Assembly (NCBI GenBank): GCA_934699585.1
Contig: CAKUWY010000006.1
Coordinates: forward strand, 62,001-126,000
DNA from: an uncultured Fibrobacter sp.
GTDB lineage: Bacteria > Fibrobacterota > Fibrobacteria > Fibrobacterales > Fibrobacteraceae
Direction of reading: 5' to 3'
Length of the DNA stretch: 64,000 nucleotides
The notes beneath the pieces were generated by a model. That model was given only the letters and a program-made list of their open reading frames with translations, was not told where the DNA came from and did no database searches. Made by a program: the position numbers and the translations under genes. Positions 8,813 through 17,492 of this stretch are shown here, in pieces; position 1 is the stretch's first letter; every line of letters starts with the position of its first letter.

Positions 8813-9451
8813 ATGATTTCCCTCGACACCACTCTCTATTTCATCACCGACAGCACCTGCGTACCCAAAAACCGTTTTTTCCAAGTACTAGAGGCCGCCT
8901 GCAGGGGCGGTGCCACCATCGTTCAGCTGCGGGAAAAAGACCGGAGTACCCGCGAATATATGGAACTAGCCCGTGCCACCCACGAAATCACCGCCCGGTA
9001 CGGAATTCCGCTGATTATAGACGACCGTGTGGATGTGGCTCTCGCTATCGGAGCCGAGGGTGTTCATGTAGGGCAATCCGACATGCCTGTCCGGGACGCC
9101 CGAAGGCTGATGGGGCCAGAAAGAATCGTCGGAGCCACCACCAAGACCGTGCCCCAGGCCCTGGAAGCCTTTGAACAAGGGGCCGATTACCTGGGCTGCG
9201 GCGCCATCTACCCCACCACAACCCACGTAAAAACCGTCATCACCCCGGTAGAAACATTAAAAGATGTGGTGAAAGCCGTACCCATTCCGGTGAATGCCAT
9301 CGGCGGACTCAACAAAGAGAACATCTTCGTGCTAAAAGAATCGGGAATTGCGGGCATCTGCGTCGTCTCCGCCATCATGAAGGCCGCCGATCCGGAAGCA
9401 GCCACCAGGGAACTCAGGCAGGCGGTTCTGCATCTAGGGGCTAGGATTTAG
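8813..9451 (+). CDS. thiE: thiamine phosphate synthase
   Basis: 212 aa TIM barrel that joins the pyrimidine and thiazole phosphates to give thiamine phosphate. Family motifs include TDSTCVPKNRFFQVLEAA, GGATIVQLREKD (substrate lysine/arginine region), IIDDRVDVALAIGAEGVHVGQSD, GCGAIYPTTTHVK and NAIGGLNKENI near the C-terminus. The ATG lies six bases after the promoter-like TACCTTT and has no Shine-Dalgarno sequence, so the mRNA may be leaderless. No TPP riboswitch was recognised upstream. It works in the same pathway as thiH. Confidence 0.93.
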   Translation: MISLDTTLYFITDSTCVPKNRFFQVLEAACRGGATIVQLREKDRSTREYMELARATHEITARYGIPLIIDDRVDVALAIGAEGVHVGQSDMPVRDARRLMGPERIVGATTKTVPQALEAFEQGADYLGCGAIYPTTTHVKTVITPVETLKDVVKAVPIPVNAIGGLNKENIFVLKESGIAGICVVSAIMKAADPEAATRELRQAVLHLGARI

Positions 9452-9559
9452 GGGCTAGAGATTAGAGGAAATTATCATGGCTTCGCCATCTGCTCCAGAC
9501 GCACGAAGTGCGTGATTATACTCACTAGATCCTAGTCTCTAATCTCTAGTCTCTAATCT
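9452..9559. repeat. self-complementary simple-repeat spacer
   Basis: The left arm is built from TAGGGGCTAGGATTTAG and GAGATTAGAGG type units; the right arm (9521-9560) from repeated CTAGTCTCTAATCT units that are their complement. The whole can fold into a long imperfect hairpin between convergent genes. A CTAGATCCTAG-type palindrome is included. Confidence 0.6.
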
Positions 9560-9973
9560 CTAAAACCCCAATACCGCTTCGGAAATCTCGTTGGCCTCGT
9601 CGGAGTAGTCATCGGTGCGGTCGGGAATGAACTCGCCCCAGCCTTCGCTGACGCCGCAGCCCACGCCTACCTCTACGGTGGACCACTTGAATACGGCAAA
9701 CACCTTCGGGAACATTTCCAACAGGCCGTCCAGAACGTCTTCGGGCGGTTCGTCTTCCACCAGCATGTTGCCGTCCATGGCCAAGAGCTCCGTCTCGGGC
9801 AATTCCTCGAACCGGCATTCGTATTCATCAGACACGATGGGGTCCACAGAATACCAATCTCCCGAATCTTCGCTAGGGAGTTCCGCCTCCGGGAATTTTT
9901 CCATAAAGGCCTGCCACAGAAGGGCAAGGTCTGCCCCCTCGCCAATAAACCGGACTAAAACGCGACAATCCAT
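9560..9973 (-). CDS. small acidic protein of unknown function
   Basis: 137 aa, strongly acidic, with no signal peptide or membrane segment. It begins MDCRVLVRFIGEGADLALL and ends with a DDYSDEANEISEAVLGF type tail. The start is supported by a strong AAGGAGGG ribosome site about 5 bases upstream and a TATATTC box about 30 bases upstream. The segment VFAVFKWSTVEVGVGCGVSEGWGEF is the only hydrophobic patch. I do not recognise the family; coding status is supported by the ribosome site and codon usage like its neighbours. Confidence 0.7.
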   Translation of the reverse strand: MDCRVLVRFIGEGADLALLWQAFMEKFPEAELPSEDSGDWYSVDPIVSDEYECRFEELPETELLAMDGNMLVEDEPPEDVLDGLLEMFPKVFAVFKWSTVEVGVGCGVSEGWGEFIPDRTDDYSDEANEISEAVLGF

Positions 9974-10059
9974 TTCACCCTCCTTACCTAATAATCAGAA
10001 TATAAATAAAGGCCACCTCAAAAAATTGCTTTGAATGTAAAAAATCATATAAAGCGAGA

Positions 10060-10210
10060 GTTATGGGCACATTTATGCGGCCATAACCGAGCTGAATGAT
10101 TTGGATTGAAAATCCAAATTTGAGCGAAACCGAGCGCAGGCAGGAACGAAAAGTGGTGAATACTGGAGGTCTTTACCACTTTGAGTGACGAAACTGCGCG
10201 ATGTGTTGCA
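10060..10210. other. hairpin-rich non-coding stretch (candidate structured RNA)
   Basis: Consecutive inverted repeats: GTTATGG/CCATAAC (10060-10087), ATTTGGATT-gaa-AATCCAAAT (10099-10119, perfect 9-bp stem), AAAGTGGT/ACCACTTT (10150-10182) and CTGC/GCAG (about 10193-10211). No convincing ORF covers it. It could be an RNA gene, a UTR, or relics of palindromic elements; strand is undecided. Confidence 0.4.
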
Positions 10211-10249
10211 GCCAAATTTTTGAAAATGAATTTTTTGAGGGGGCCGGAT

Positions 10250-10280
10250 AAAAAAAACCGGTTCCGAAAACGAAACCGGC
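10250..10280 (-). terminator. intrinsic terminator after tRNA-Lys
   Basis: On the minus strand, CCGGTTTC-gttttc-GGAACCGG (one mismatch) is followed by eight T residues, directly downstream of the tRNA. Confidence 0.85.
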
Positions 10281-10287
10281 TTTTCAC

Positions 10288-10360
10288 TGAGCTACGAAGG
10301 GCTCGAACCTTCGACCCACGCCTTAAAAGGGCGTTGCTCTACCAACTGAGCTAGTAGCCC
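10288..10360 (-). tRNA. tRNA-Lys (anticodon UUU)
   Basis: 73 nt without an encoded CCA. The acceptor stem GGGCTAC pairs with GTAGCTC (one G-U). The D-arm sequence AGCTCAGTTGGTAGAGC, the anticodon stem ACGCC/GGCGT around loop CTTTTAA (anticodon TTT at positions 34-36), and the T-arm GGTTCGAGCC are all present. The promoter box TATATTT lies 9 bases upstream of the 5' end, implying a very short 5' leader. Confidence 0.97.
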
Positions 10361-10369
10361 GAGCGACCC

Positions 10370-10376
10370 AAATATA
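10370..10376 (-). promoter_or_regulatory. putative -10 box of tRNA-Lys
   Basis: TATATTT on the minus strand, with TTTACA about 16 bases further upstream as a possible -35. The tRNA 5' end lies 9 bases downstream, which independently supports TATATTT as the local -10 sequence. Confidence 0.6.
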
Positions 10377-10409
10377 GAAACTTTTGCCTTTTTGTAAAGG
10401 CAAATTTTA

Positions 10410-10416
10410 TAAATTT
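10410..10416 (+). promoter_or_regulatory. putative -10/-7 box of the PorV-like gene
   Basis: TAAATTT, five bases before the ATG at 10422. Confidence 0.4.
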
Positions 10417-10421
10417 AGCCT

Positions 10422-11435
10422 ATGTTCAAGAAGATAAACTTCCAGCTGGCTGCGCTGGCTCTGCTTGCCGCCACGTTCGAGGCACAGGCCTACTTTTCGC
10501 AAGGCGATGCCGGTCAGGAAGTTTTCTCCTTCATGTCCACCTTCGACAGCCCCCGAAACGCGGCCCTTGAAAAATCCGCAGCGGCAGCCCCTTCTACCGA
10601 CCCGAGCATCGCCCAACTAAACCCTGCCGCTCTCCGGATGCCCGAAGGAAAGGAACGTACCGTCGGCATGCACTGGCAAACCGGCGAATTCTCCGAAAAC
10701 CAGGGTTCCCTATACTACACCCGAGACTTCAAGCGATTCCTGTACCAGATTTCGTACAACTGGCTGGACTACGGAACTATCGAAGGCTATGACGAATACG
10801 GCAACGAGACCGGCAAGGACTACAACCCCCTGAGCCAGCTGGTCACCGCCACGGTAGCATTTCCCATGAAGCATTTTCAGTTCGGCGCCACCCTCAAGTT
10901 CGCAAGCGACAGGCTGGCCGACGAAGAGGGTGACCGTACCGCCTTCGGGGCGGCCTTCGATTGGGGTATTTCCTGGCAATCCAAAAACAAGCTGTGGGGA
11001 CTGGCACTTGTGGCCAGGGATTTTGGCGGTCTGCTCAGAGACTACGTAGATGACGGCGAAGACGAATACTACCCCATGGGGCAAGTGTTCGCCCTTTCCG
11101 GATTCATGCGTATGAAAAGCCTCCCGAAGCTGACAGTCTTTGGCGAAACGAATTTTCCGCGGTATGCAGAGCCTCGCCTGAATATCGGCGCCGAGTACCT
11201 GCTGGGCAAGTACTTCGCCATACGGGGCGGTTTCACCCGGACATGGCTGGACCTGAAACGGGACGCCCTGGAGCTGATTCAAGACCGGAGCAGGCCCGAC
11301 GAATCCAACGAGGCTCGCTTCTTGAGCCTGGGCCTCGGCTATAGCATGGGCTTGTTCTCCCTGGACTACAGCTTTTCTTACCTGGCCCAAGGACTCGGGA
11401 TGGAACACCGGGCTGGCCTGCGGTTTAATTTCTAG
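10422..11435 (+). CDS. PorV/PorQ-like outer membrane beta-barrel protein
   Basis: 337 aa. Signal peptide MFKKINFQLAALALLAATFEAQA, then SFMSTFDSPRNAALEKSAAA and DPSIAQLNPAAL, the N-terminal signature of the PorV/PorQ (UPF0164-like) barrel family. The rest is alternating beta-strand sequence with aromatic girdles, ending in a terminal Phe (GLRFNF), typical of proteins inserted by the BAM machine. The role may be in surface-protein secretion or attachment, inferred from the family. The ATG follows TAAATTT by 5 bases with no ribosome site, a leaderless-type start. A putative glycosyltransferase follows 11 bases downstream. Confidence 0.75.
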   Translation: MFKKINFQLAALALLAATFEAQAYFSQGDAGQEVFSFMSTFDSPRNAALEKSAAAAPSTDPSIAQLNPAALRMPEGKERTVGMHWQTGEFSENQGSLYYTRDFKRFLYQISYNWLDYGTIEGYDEYGNETGKDYNPLSQLVTATVAFPMKHFQFGATLKFASDRLADEEGDRTAFGAAFDWGISWQSKNKLWGLALVARDFGGLLRDYVDDGEDEYYPMGQVFALSGFMRMKSLPKLTVFGETNFPRYAEPRLNIGAEYLLGKYFAIRGGFTRTWLDLKRDALELIQDRSRPDESNEARFLSLGLGYSMGLFSLDYSFSYLAQGLGMEHRAGLRFNF

Positions 11436-11446
11436 GGCTAAACGCT

Positions 11447-12190
11447 ATGCGGCAGTTCGACGTTTTTGTCTGGAGTTCGCCTGACAATAGCGACCCGCAG
11501 CCGCCCTTCACCGACCCGGCTCTGGGCTGGTTCTTTACGGACAGTTTCAACGAAAGGCTGAACGAAAGCGACGCGGAATGGATCGTCTTTGCAAACCGTT
11601 CCGTAAAAATCGACAGAGAATTCCTGAACAGCCTGGCCGAAAACATCTCCGCATTTCCCATGGTAGATGCTTTCGCCCCGAGACTTCGATACGCCTCCAT
11701 AGAAGACGGCGACAAGAAGTCCGCAAAATTCGTCGGTGGGTTCAAGCTTCACAAGTCCAAGGGAATCGAGACTATCGAAGAGGATGCACCCCTGCGATAT
11801 GTGGCAAGCCCAAGACCCGAAATTGCGGTCTTTTCCAGGCGGATAGTCCAGCGGACCGGGGCCTTCGATGCAAGCCTGCCTATTCCGGCGCAGATTCTCG
11901 ACTATGCCCTGAGGATGTACCACGCCGGCGGCATGTGCTTTTCCGTCCCCTACCTGGTAGCCGGGCTGCAAGGAATCCCGATGGATTTTTCCAGCGAAAA
12001 CAAGGAAAGCCTCCCCCACATCGCCTATGCCCTTTCCAAGTCCCTCGGAATCAAGACCGCACGCTTTGTGACGGCCCACCCGTCGGTCATCGCGCACCTC
12101 TGGAAAAACCGCAAAGGCCTACGGGAAAAACGGGACAAGGCCATACTCTTGAGCAAGCTTGCGCCGGAAACTTTACAGGAACTGTATTAA
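11447..12190 (+). CDS. putative GT-A-type glycosyltransferase-like protein
   Basis: 247 aa, cytoplasmic, 11 bases after the PorV-like gene and probably co-transcribed. The order of elements resembles family 2 glycosyltransferases without a clear DxD: RLNESDAEWIVFANRSVKID occupies the place of the metal/nucleotide-sugar loop, then MVDAFAPRLRYA, FSRRIVQRTGAFDASLPI (acceptor region) and DYALRMYHAGGMCFSVPYLV. A degenerate DxD would make it weak or non-catalytic. This is a fold-level guess; an unrelated Fibrobacter-specific protein is possible. Confidence 0.45.
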   Translation: MRQFDVFVWSSPDNSDPQPPFTDPALGWFFTDSFNERLNESDAEWIVFANRSVKIDREFLNSLAENISAFPMVDAFAPRLRYASIEDGDKKSAKFVGGFKLHKSKGIETIEEDAPLRYVASPRPEIAVFSRRIVQRTGAFDASLPIPAQILDYALRMYHAGGMCFSVPYLVAGLQGIPMDFSSENKESLPHIAYALSKSLGIKTARFVTAHPSVIAHLWKNRKGLREKRDKAILLSKLAPETLQELY

Positions 12191-12200
12191 TCCGGAAAAA

Positions 12201-12380
12201 CATCCAGCGGATGCCCCAACAAGTGGGGCATGACGACGAAAGATCCTCATCCAGCGGATGCCCCAACAAGTGGGGCATGACGAAGAATCCATATCCAGCG
12301 GATGCCCCAACAAGTGGGGCATGACGACGAAGGATCCACATCCAGCGGATGCCCCATCAAGTGGGGCATAACGATGATGG
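12201..12380. repeat. tandem array of four ~47-bp palindromic repeats
   Basis: Units begin CATCCAGCGG at 12201, 12248, 12292 and 12339. Each contains GATGCCCC-aacaa-GTGGGGCAT, then ACGA and a variable GGATCC-like tail. Unit length is 44-47 bp and the last copy is more diverged (GCATAACG). It lies between the stop of 11447-12190 and the convergent ketosynthase gene. Confidence 0.9.
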
Positions 12381-12414
12381 AAATAACGACGGGGATTCCC
12401 GTCGCTAAAAGGAC

Positions 12415-13641
12415 TTACACCTTCTTGAAAATGAGGGACGTGTTGATTCCGCCGAAGGCGAAGTTGTTGCTCATCACGTATTCCACATCCATCTCGCGAC
12501 CGTCACCGACGATATAGTCCAGCGGGGCGCATTCGGGGTCCACGTTTTTCAGGTTCAGGTTCGGGCTGAACCAGCCCCGGTTCATCATGTGGATAGACGT
12601 CCAGGCCTCGATGCCACCACAGGCACCCAGGGTGTGACCGATGTAGCTCTTGAGGCTGCTGATGGGAGCGCTACGGCCCTTCAGGGCGTTGTAGGTGGCC
12701 CAGGTCTCGGCACGGTCGCCATGCTTGGTAGCGGTTCCGTGGCCGTTCACGTAGCCGATGGCATCGGGGCTGAGTCCCGCGTCTTCAAGAGCCAGTTCCA
12801 GAGCCCGCTGCATGGTTTCTTGCTTGGGCTGGGTCAGGTGGTCACCGTCGGTATTGTTACCGAAGCCCACCAGTTCCGCATAAATTTTTGCACCGCGGGC
12901 ACGGGCATGCTCGTATTCTTCCAGAATCAAGGTGCCGCTTCCTTCGCCAATGACCAAACCATCGCGGTCCCGGTCGTAACTTGCAGGCGTAAGCTTCGGC
13001 GTGTCGTTCTTGACGGAGGTTGCAAAAAGCGTATCGAAAACGGCAGATTCCGTTGGGTCCAGTTCGTCGGCACCGCCTGCCACCATGGCGTCCTGTTTAC
13101 CATACTTGATGGCCTCGTAGGCATTACCGATGGCAAGGCTCCCGGAAGTGCAGGCCGTGTTGGTAGTAATCATGCGACCCGTAAGCCCAAAGGTCACGCC
13201 GATGTTCACGGCACAGGTCTGGGGCATGGACTTGATATAGGTAGTGGCCGTAATCTTGGAACTGTCGTTAGTGACGATCATGGAGAAGAAATCCACCAAG
13301 GGCATCACGGAACCCATAGAAGACCCGTAGGCCACACCGACACGGCCGGAATGCAAGAATTCCTGATCTTCCAAGAGACCAGAGCATTCCAGTGCCTTCT
13401 GGGCGCCTACCGTAGCCAGCAGGGCCACACGACCCATACCGCGAATCTTACGGCGAGGCATTTCAGGAAACTGGTAGTTCACCGGGACCGCCAGACGGGT
13501 ATTCATCTGCACGTACTTGTCCCATTCGTCCATGCGGACTACCTTGTTCTCCAACTTTTTCAGGCTGTCGAAAATTTCGTCCATCTCGGACCCCAAGGCC
13601 GAAATGCAGGAACCTCCGGTAACAACAACCCTACGGGTCAT
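12415..13641 (-). CDS. beta-ketoacyl-ACP synthase (FabF/KAS II type)
   Basis: 408 aa condensing enzyme. The Cys-His-His triad is intact: Cys164 in TACTSG, His301 in NGHGTATKHGD and His336 in KSYIGHTLGACG; the C-terminal NNFAFGGINTSLIF loop is present. It condenses malonyl-ACP with an acyl-ACP. It is last in a minus-strand operon after LolA-like, MMPL and ketoreductase genes, and its start overlaps the ketoreductase stop by 4 bases. This order matches the tail of aryl-polyene-like clusters, so I infer a specialised lipid role rather than bulk fatty acid synthesis. Confidence 0.9.
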   Translation of the reverse strand: MTRRVVVTGGSCISALGSEMDEIFDSLKKLENKVVRMDEWDKYVQMNTRLAVPVNYQFPEMPRRKIRGMGRVALLATVGAQKALECSGLLEDQEFLHSGRVGVAYGSSMGSVMPLVDFFSMIVTNDSSKITATTYIKSMPQTCAVNIGVTFGLTGRMITTNTACTSGSLAIGNAYEAIKYGKQDAMVAGGADELDPTESAVFDTLFATSVKNDTPKLTPASYDRDRDGLVIGEGSGTLILEEYEHARARGAKIYAELVGFGNNTDGDHLTQPKQETMQRALELALEDAGLSPDAIGYVNGHGTATKHGDRAETWATYNALKGRSAPISSLKSYIGHTLGACGGIEAWTSIHMMNRGWFSPNLNLKNVDPECAPLDYIVGDGREMDVEYVMSNNFAFGGINTSLIFKKV

Positions 13642-14366
13642 GCGAGACCTCCGTTTACAGAAATCACCTGGCGAGTGATGTAGGCGGCCCCTTCCGAAAG
13701 CAGGAACACCGCCGTGGCGGCTACTTCACTGGGCTTGCCCACCCGCTTCATGGGAACAGCCTGCAGGATAATGTCCAGGGGAGCGTCCTTGATCATTTCG
13801 GTTTCGATAACGCCCGGTGCGATGCTGTTCACCGTGATGTTACGACTGGCAAGTTCTGTGGCCAGAGCCTTGGTAGCCCCGATAATGCCGGCCTTTGACG
13901 CACTGTAGTTCACCTGGCCCCGGTTACCGATAACACCGGAAACCGAAGAGATGGTGATGATGCGGCCAATGCGCTTACGGCACATGGGCATCACCAGAGG
14001 TTGAACCACATTGTAAAAACCGCCTAGGTTGGTGTTCACCACCTTGTCCCAGGAATCCCCGCTCATGCCAGCAAAGGTCATGTCGGCGCAAACGCCTGCA
14101 TTAAGAATCAGACCGTAATAAGTTCCGTTTTCCTCGATATCTTTGGTCAATACTTCCCGGCACTGATCGCGGTCGGAAATGTCAAGCTGAAGCCCACGGA
14201 TTTCTCCACCGGCAGCCTGGACCCTTTGTATAAGTTCATCGACCCTGGTCTTGCCCCTGTTGTAGCCCGCAACAACGGCATAACCCGCCTGGGCAACGGC
14301 TTCTGCTATGGCAGAACCAATTCCGCCACTGGCACCGGTCACGAGAACCTGTTTCTTATCGCTCAT
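13638..14366 (-). CDS. 3-oxoacyl-ACP reductase (FabG-type SDR)
   Basis: 242 aa from the ATG at 14366, chosen because AGGAG lies 5 bases before it; a start 7 codons upstream has no such site. It has the SDR NADPH motif TGASGGIG near the N-terminus, LILNAGVCAD, the SSVSGVIGNRGQVNYSASKAG segment with catalytic Ser-Tyr-Lys, and GVIETEM. It reduces the beta-keto group made by the neighbouring ketosynthase. The start overlaps the end of the MMPL gene by 11 bases and the stop overlaps the ketosynthase start, so the operon is tightly coupled. Confidence 0.9.
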   Translation of the reverse strand: MSDKKQVLVTGASGGIGSAIAEAVAQAGYAVVAGYNRGKTRVDELIQRVQAAGGEIRGLQLDISDRDQCREVLTKDIEENGTYYGLILNAGVCADMTFAGMSGDSWDKVVNTNLGGFYNVVQPLVMPMCRKRIGRIITISSVSGVIGNRGQVNYSASKAGIIGATKALATELASRNITVNSIAPGVIETEMIKDAPLDIILQAVPMKRVGKPSEVAATAVFLLSEGAAYITRQVISVNGGLA

Positions 14367-16764
14367 GGACACTCCTAAGCATTTCAATTATTCCACGCCA
14401 ATTATAGAAAAAAGGTCTGGACCCCGCAAACGGAGACAGGATAAAATTGAAAAGAATTCCCAAGAACACGGACAGGCCAAAAGTAGAAACCGGCAAAAAT
14501 CCGCTGAAAGAAAGGCTCCCGAAAGAGAGGATGGTGGTCAGGGCCGATAGCGCGATGGCAAGAACCGTCACAGCGCTCCCGCGCCCTTCCTTGAAAAACA
14601 GGGAGTAATCGATGCCTATACCGAGGGTAAGAATAATTCCCACCGTAGCAAAGAAATTGAAAGGTACACCCAGATAGCCGAACAGCGCCACCGCAAGGCA
14701 CGAGGCGCATACTGGAATTCGCATAATGGAAAACGCCCCGGAGAATCCGTAGAAAAAAAACAGCACCGCAAACACCAGCACAAAGGCTAGCCCCACTAGG
14801 GCCAGGGCCGTCAAGGAAAGCCTTGTGAGGTTCTCGTTAATCTGGTTTACCTTGTCCATAAAGTAAATCTCGTCACCTGCAAGGCCAGAAAGCTTAGAAG
14901 CATCGTGAACATGGAGCGGCATCACCACGCTGTAGTAGGAATCGCCTATGTGGCCAATCCAGAGGCTGTTCAGAAGTTTCTCGAAGTTGGCGGGCAACTT
15001 GCTTTCGGGATCAAGAACTTTCAGCCCTTGGGCCATCGAGGCTCGGAAAGCCGAATCGGACTGGAGTCTAAGTTCCCTGTGCATCTCAGCGACAGTCAGG
15101 GAATCCATGGCCCGCGAAAGAATCTCGAAATTTTCCTGCTGAACGGAACGGGGCGGAACGAACCTGCTAATGGCAAGGTAGTTTTGCAGCACGCCGTCGG
15201 TACGCTCCCGCTCCAAGCGCTTGCAGAAGGCGTGTTCCCGCTCCAGCACCTCCTGGACAGAACCGCCCTTCACCAAGAAGTAACTGCCCGAAGAGCCGAA
15301 ATCCAGAAGTTCCATGGAAAGCTTTTCCTGGGCAAGGCGCTCAGACGACATGGTATAGAGGGACTTGAGGTCCGTGCCCCACTGCACACGGTAAACACCC
15401 ACCGCAGCCCCCGCAACAATTACCGCAACCACCGCAAACGACGCCCACTTTTTCGTCTTGAACACCCCAAACCCTTTTCCGTAACAACCCAAGGCCTTCG
15501 AAACCGTTCCAAGGGCAAAAACCGCAGGAGCACGGGTCCTTGCGGCAGGCAGGGCCGCAAACAAAAGGGTAATGGTCAAGAAGGAGCTTGCAAGGCCCGC
15601 CATGGAAAAAACCGCCATCTGCCGGAGCAGCGGGAAGGGAGCGAAGGTGAGAGCCAGGTACGAAAGTTCCGTGGTCATGAATCCCAGGACAAGTCCCTTG
15701 AAAATCAGGCCACGTACACCGCCACCGTCCAGCCGTTCTTCCCGGATTTTCCAGCCTGTAAAGAAATGGATGGCGTAGTCGATGCTCACGCCGATGACGC
15801 TGGTCCCGAACACGAAGGTGAAAATATGGATAGAACCGAAAAGCGTCCAGGAGACCGACAGGGCCGAAACGATGGCGACACCGATGGAAAAAAGCGTCAG
15901 CGCCAGGGGTACGGCAGACCTGTAGGTGGAAAGGATCAGCAACAGGAGCAACACGATGGACACGCCCGAAATCACGGTCACTTCCAGTTGCGCCCGGGAA
16001 GAACTTTCGTAACTGTGGAAAGGCACTCCTGTGGTTGCCACCACCAGGGCGGAATCCGCCGCTTTCAGTTCCGAAATCTTCTGTTCAATAATCTGGAGGG
16101 CGCTACCGTCGCCACCAAAGGTAGAGGCATTCGGCGCAAGACTTGCGGTCCACATGACGTAGGTCCGTAGAGAATCCCGCAGCACAAGACGCTCATCCCG
16201 GAGTTCCACGTTCTTGCTCATGAAGGAGAGATTTCCCAGAACATCCTCGAAGGCCTGGGCCGAAAGCAAGAAGGGGTCTTCGTCCAGGTTCTCGAGGCTT
16301 GCCATGGAAAAGCCACCGTAGATTTTTTCCAGGGCGTTCTGCTTCAAGAAGGCCCCGCCACCCTGGCGAACGCGGTCCATAAACGCTTCGCTCTGCAATG
16401 CATAGCGGTATTCCCTCGCGAAGGCGCGAGCCTCGTCCATAGAACTGTCCGACACCAGGTAGCTTACCTTTTCCAGCTGGCCATTCCCGCGTAGCGCCCG
16501 GTCGAATTCGTCTGCCGCCGCCTTCGCCTTTTCGAAATCGCTATGGCCCACAAGCACCGTCATCTGGCCCATGGTCCTGCGGGAAAGCTCGGCATCGGCA
16601 TCACCCAAACCCGCCGACACCTGCGAAGGCGGCAAAACGGAGAAAAGGTTTGAATCGATTTTCCAGGGGCTAGCGTTCAAGCCCAGCGCGATGATGGCGA
16701 CATGCAAGATTCCCCAGAGGAGAATCCCCCACTTGTTCATCCGTTTTTTTTCGGGCTTATCCAT
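14356..16764 (-). CDS. MMPL/RND-superfamily lipid exporter
   Basis: 802 aa inner membrane protein with duplicated halves, each a transmembrane helix, a large periplasmic loop and five further helices. Landmarks are a first helix (WGILLWGILHVAIIALGL), the sterol-sensing-like block TFVFGTSVIGVSIDYAIHF in half one and ATVGIILTLGIGIDYSLFF in half two, both with the conserved GIDY/SIDY carboxylate used in proton coupling. This subfamily exports lipids; aryl polyene clusters carry a homologous exporter beside a LolA-like gene, exactly as here. Substrate is inferred only. Confidence 0.85.
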   Translation of the reverse strand: MDKPEKKRMNKWGILLWGILHVAIIALGLNASPWKIDSNLFSVLPPSQVSAGLGDADAELSRRTMGQMTVLVGHSDFEKAKAAADEFDRALRGNGQLEKVSYLVSDSSMDEARAFAREYRYALQSEAFMDRVRQGGGAFLKQNALEKIYGGFSMASLENLDEDPFLLSAQAFEDVLGNLSFMSKNVELRDERLVLRDSLRTYVMWTASLAPNASTFGGDGSALQIIEQKISELKAADSALVVATTGVPFHSYESSSRAQLEVTVISGVSIVLLLLLILSTYRSAVPLALTLFSIGVAIVSALSVSWTLFGSIHIFTFVFGTSVIGVSIDYAIHFFTGWKIREERLDGGGVRGLIFKGLVLGFMTTELSYLALTFAPFPLLRQMAVFSMAGLASSFLTITLLFAALPAARTRAPAVFALGTVSKALGCYGKGFGVFKTKKWASFAVVAVIVAGAAVGVYRVQWGTDLKSLYTMSSERLAQEKLSMELLDFGSSGSYFLVKGGSVQEVLEREHAFCKRLERERTDGVLQNYLAISRFVPPRSVQQENFEILSRAMDSLTVAEMHRELRLQSDSAFRASMAQGLKVLDPESKLPANFEKLLNSLWIGHIGDSYYSVVMPLHVHDASKLSGLAGDEIYFMDKVNQINENLTRLSLTALALVGLAFVLVFAVLFFFYGFSGAFSIMRIPVCASCLAVALFGYLGVPFNFFATVGIILTLGIGIDYSLFFKEGRGSAVTVLAIALSALTTILSFGSLSFSGFLPVSTFGLSVFLGILFNFILSPFAGSRPFFYNWRGIIEMLRSVHER

Positions 16765-16782
16765 GAAACTCCGCAGGCTCCA

Positions 16783-17421
16783 TCAGCGCAACAGGGCGGA
16801 TTCTTCGGGAGTGAGGGAGATGCCCCCTTCCACCTTGGAAAATTCGTAGAGGATGGGATTTCCGTCGCCGTCGGAGAGGGTCACCTTCTCCAGCCACTTG
16901 TGGCCCGAGAGCACCACCGACGAAATCTGCTTCTTGATGACGCTTTCCTTGGGAACAAGGCCGATGGTCCAAAGCCCGTCCTTCCCAATCTCGAAGAAAA
17001 TCTGGAATCGTTCTTCCAGCATTTTGCGGTTGCCCGAAAAAATCCCCTGGATGGTCTGGGAAACCTGGCCAAAGACCGCGTTGTCCTTCATGTTCATCTG
17101 GGAAACCGCCCCGGAGGCATTTTTCTGGAGCATCTTGTCGCGGGTGATGGCGGTAAGGCTCGGAAAGGGTTTTTCCATGTTCCACAAGATGCCCAGGGTA
17201 TCCGCGATGACGAAACTCCCCGTAGAGACAAAGTCCCGGTTGATTTTCTTGACAGTCCGCACCTGCCTGAAACTCCCCCGCAGGTATTTCTGCTGCTGCA
17301 TGGCCGAAAGAACCTGGGCAAGTTCCTTGGAACGCTCAGCCGTCAGGGGACTTTCAAAGACATCGGCAAACGCCATGGACGACAGCGTCAAGCAGAGGAA
17401 CATTGCCAAAAACAGTTTCAT
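16783..17421 (-). CDS. LolA-like periplasmic lipoprotein/lipid carrier
   Basis: 212 aa from the ATG at 17421; an upstream TTG at 17430 lies inside the promoter-like TATATTTG and is rejected. Signal peptide MKLFLAMFLCLTLSSMAFA. The mature part follows the LolA fold pattern: LRGSFRQVRTVKKINRDFVSTGSF, GILWNMEKPFPS (the Trp-containing strand) and FQIFFEIGKDGLWTIGLVPK. As first gene of the operon before an MMPL exporter, it probably shuttles the exported lipid across the periplasm instead of serving bulk lipoprotein sorting. TATATTT ends 7 bases before the ATG. Confidence 0.78.
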   Translation of the reverse strand: MKLFLAMFLCLTLSSMAFADVFESPLTAERSKELAQVLSAMQQQKYLRGSFRQVRTVKKINRDFVSTGSFVIADTLGILWNMEKPFPSLTAITRDKMLQKNASGAVSQMNMKDNAVFGQVSQTIQGIFSGNRKMLEERFQIFFEIGKDGLWTIGLVPKESVIKKQISSVVLSGHKWLEKVTLSDGDGNPILYEFSKVEGGISLTPEESALLR

Positions 17422-17428
17422 ATGGCTC

Positions 17429-17435
17429 AAATATA
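17429..17435 (-). promoter_or_regulatory. putative -10/-7 box of the LolA-MMPL-KR-KS operon
   Basis: TATATTTG on the minus strand, 7 bases before the ATG at 17421. It shares a short divergent region with TATCTTT at 17457-17463, which faces the acyltransferase gene. Confidence 0.5.
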
Positions 17436-17492
17436 GCTTGTTTACCCAATTTTTTTTATCTTTCCGAATAGAAACGCTACATCGTGAGAGAT

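Noticed and set aside
10045..10287. 80-codon minus-strand ORF overlapping the tRNA terminator
   Set aside because: It runs through the tRNA-Lys terminator and hairpins and has no homology or ribosome site.
12201..12380. possible CRISPR array
   Set aside because: Units are contiguous 44-47-bp repeats without unique spacers of constant length, and no cas genes are near.
12589..13683. 364-codon open frame on the plus strand
   Set aside because: Antisense to the ketosynthase with intact catalytic triad.
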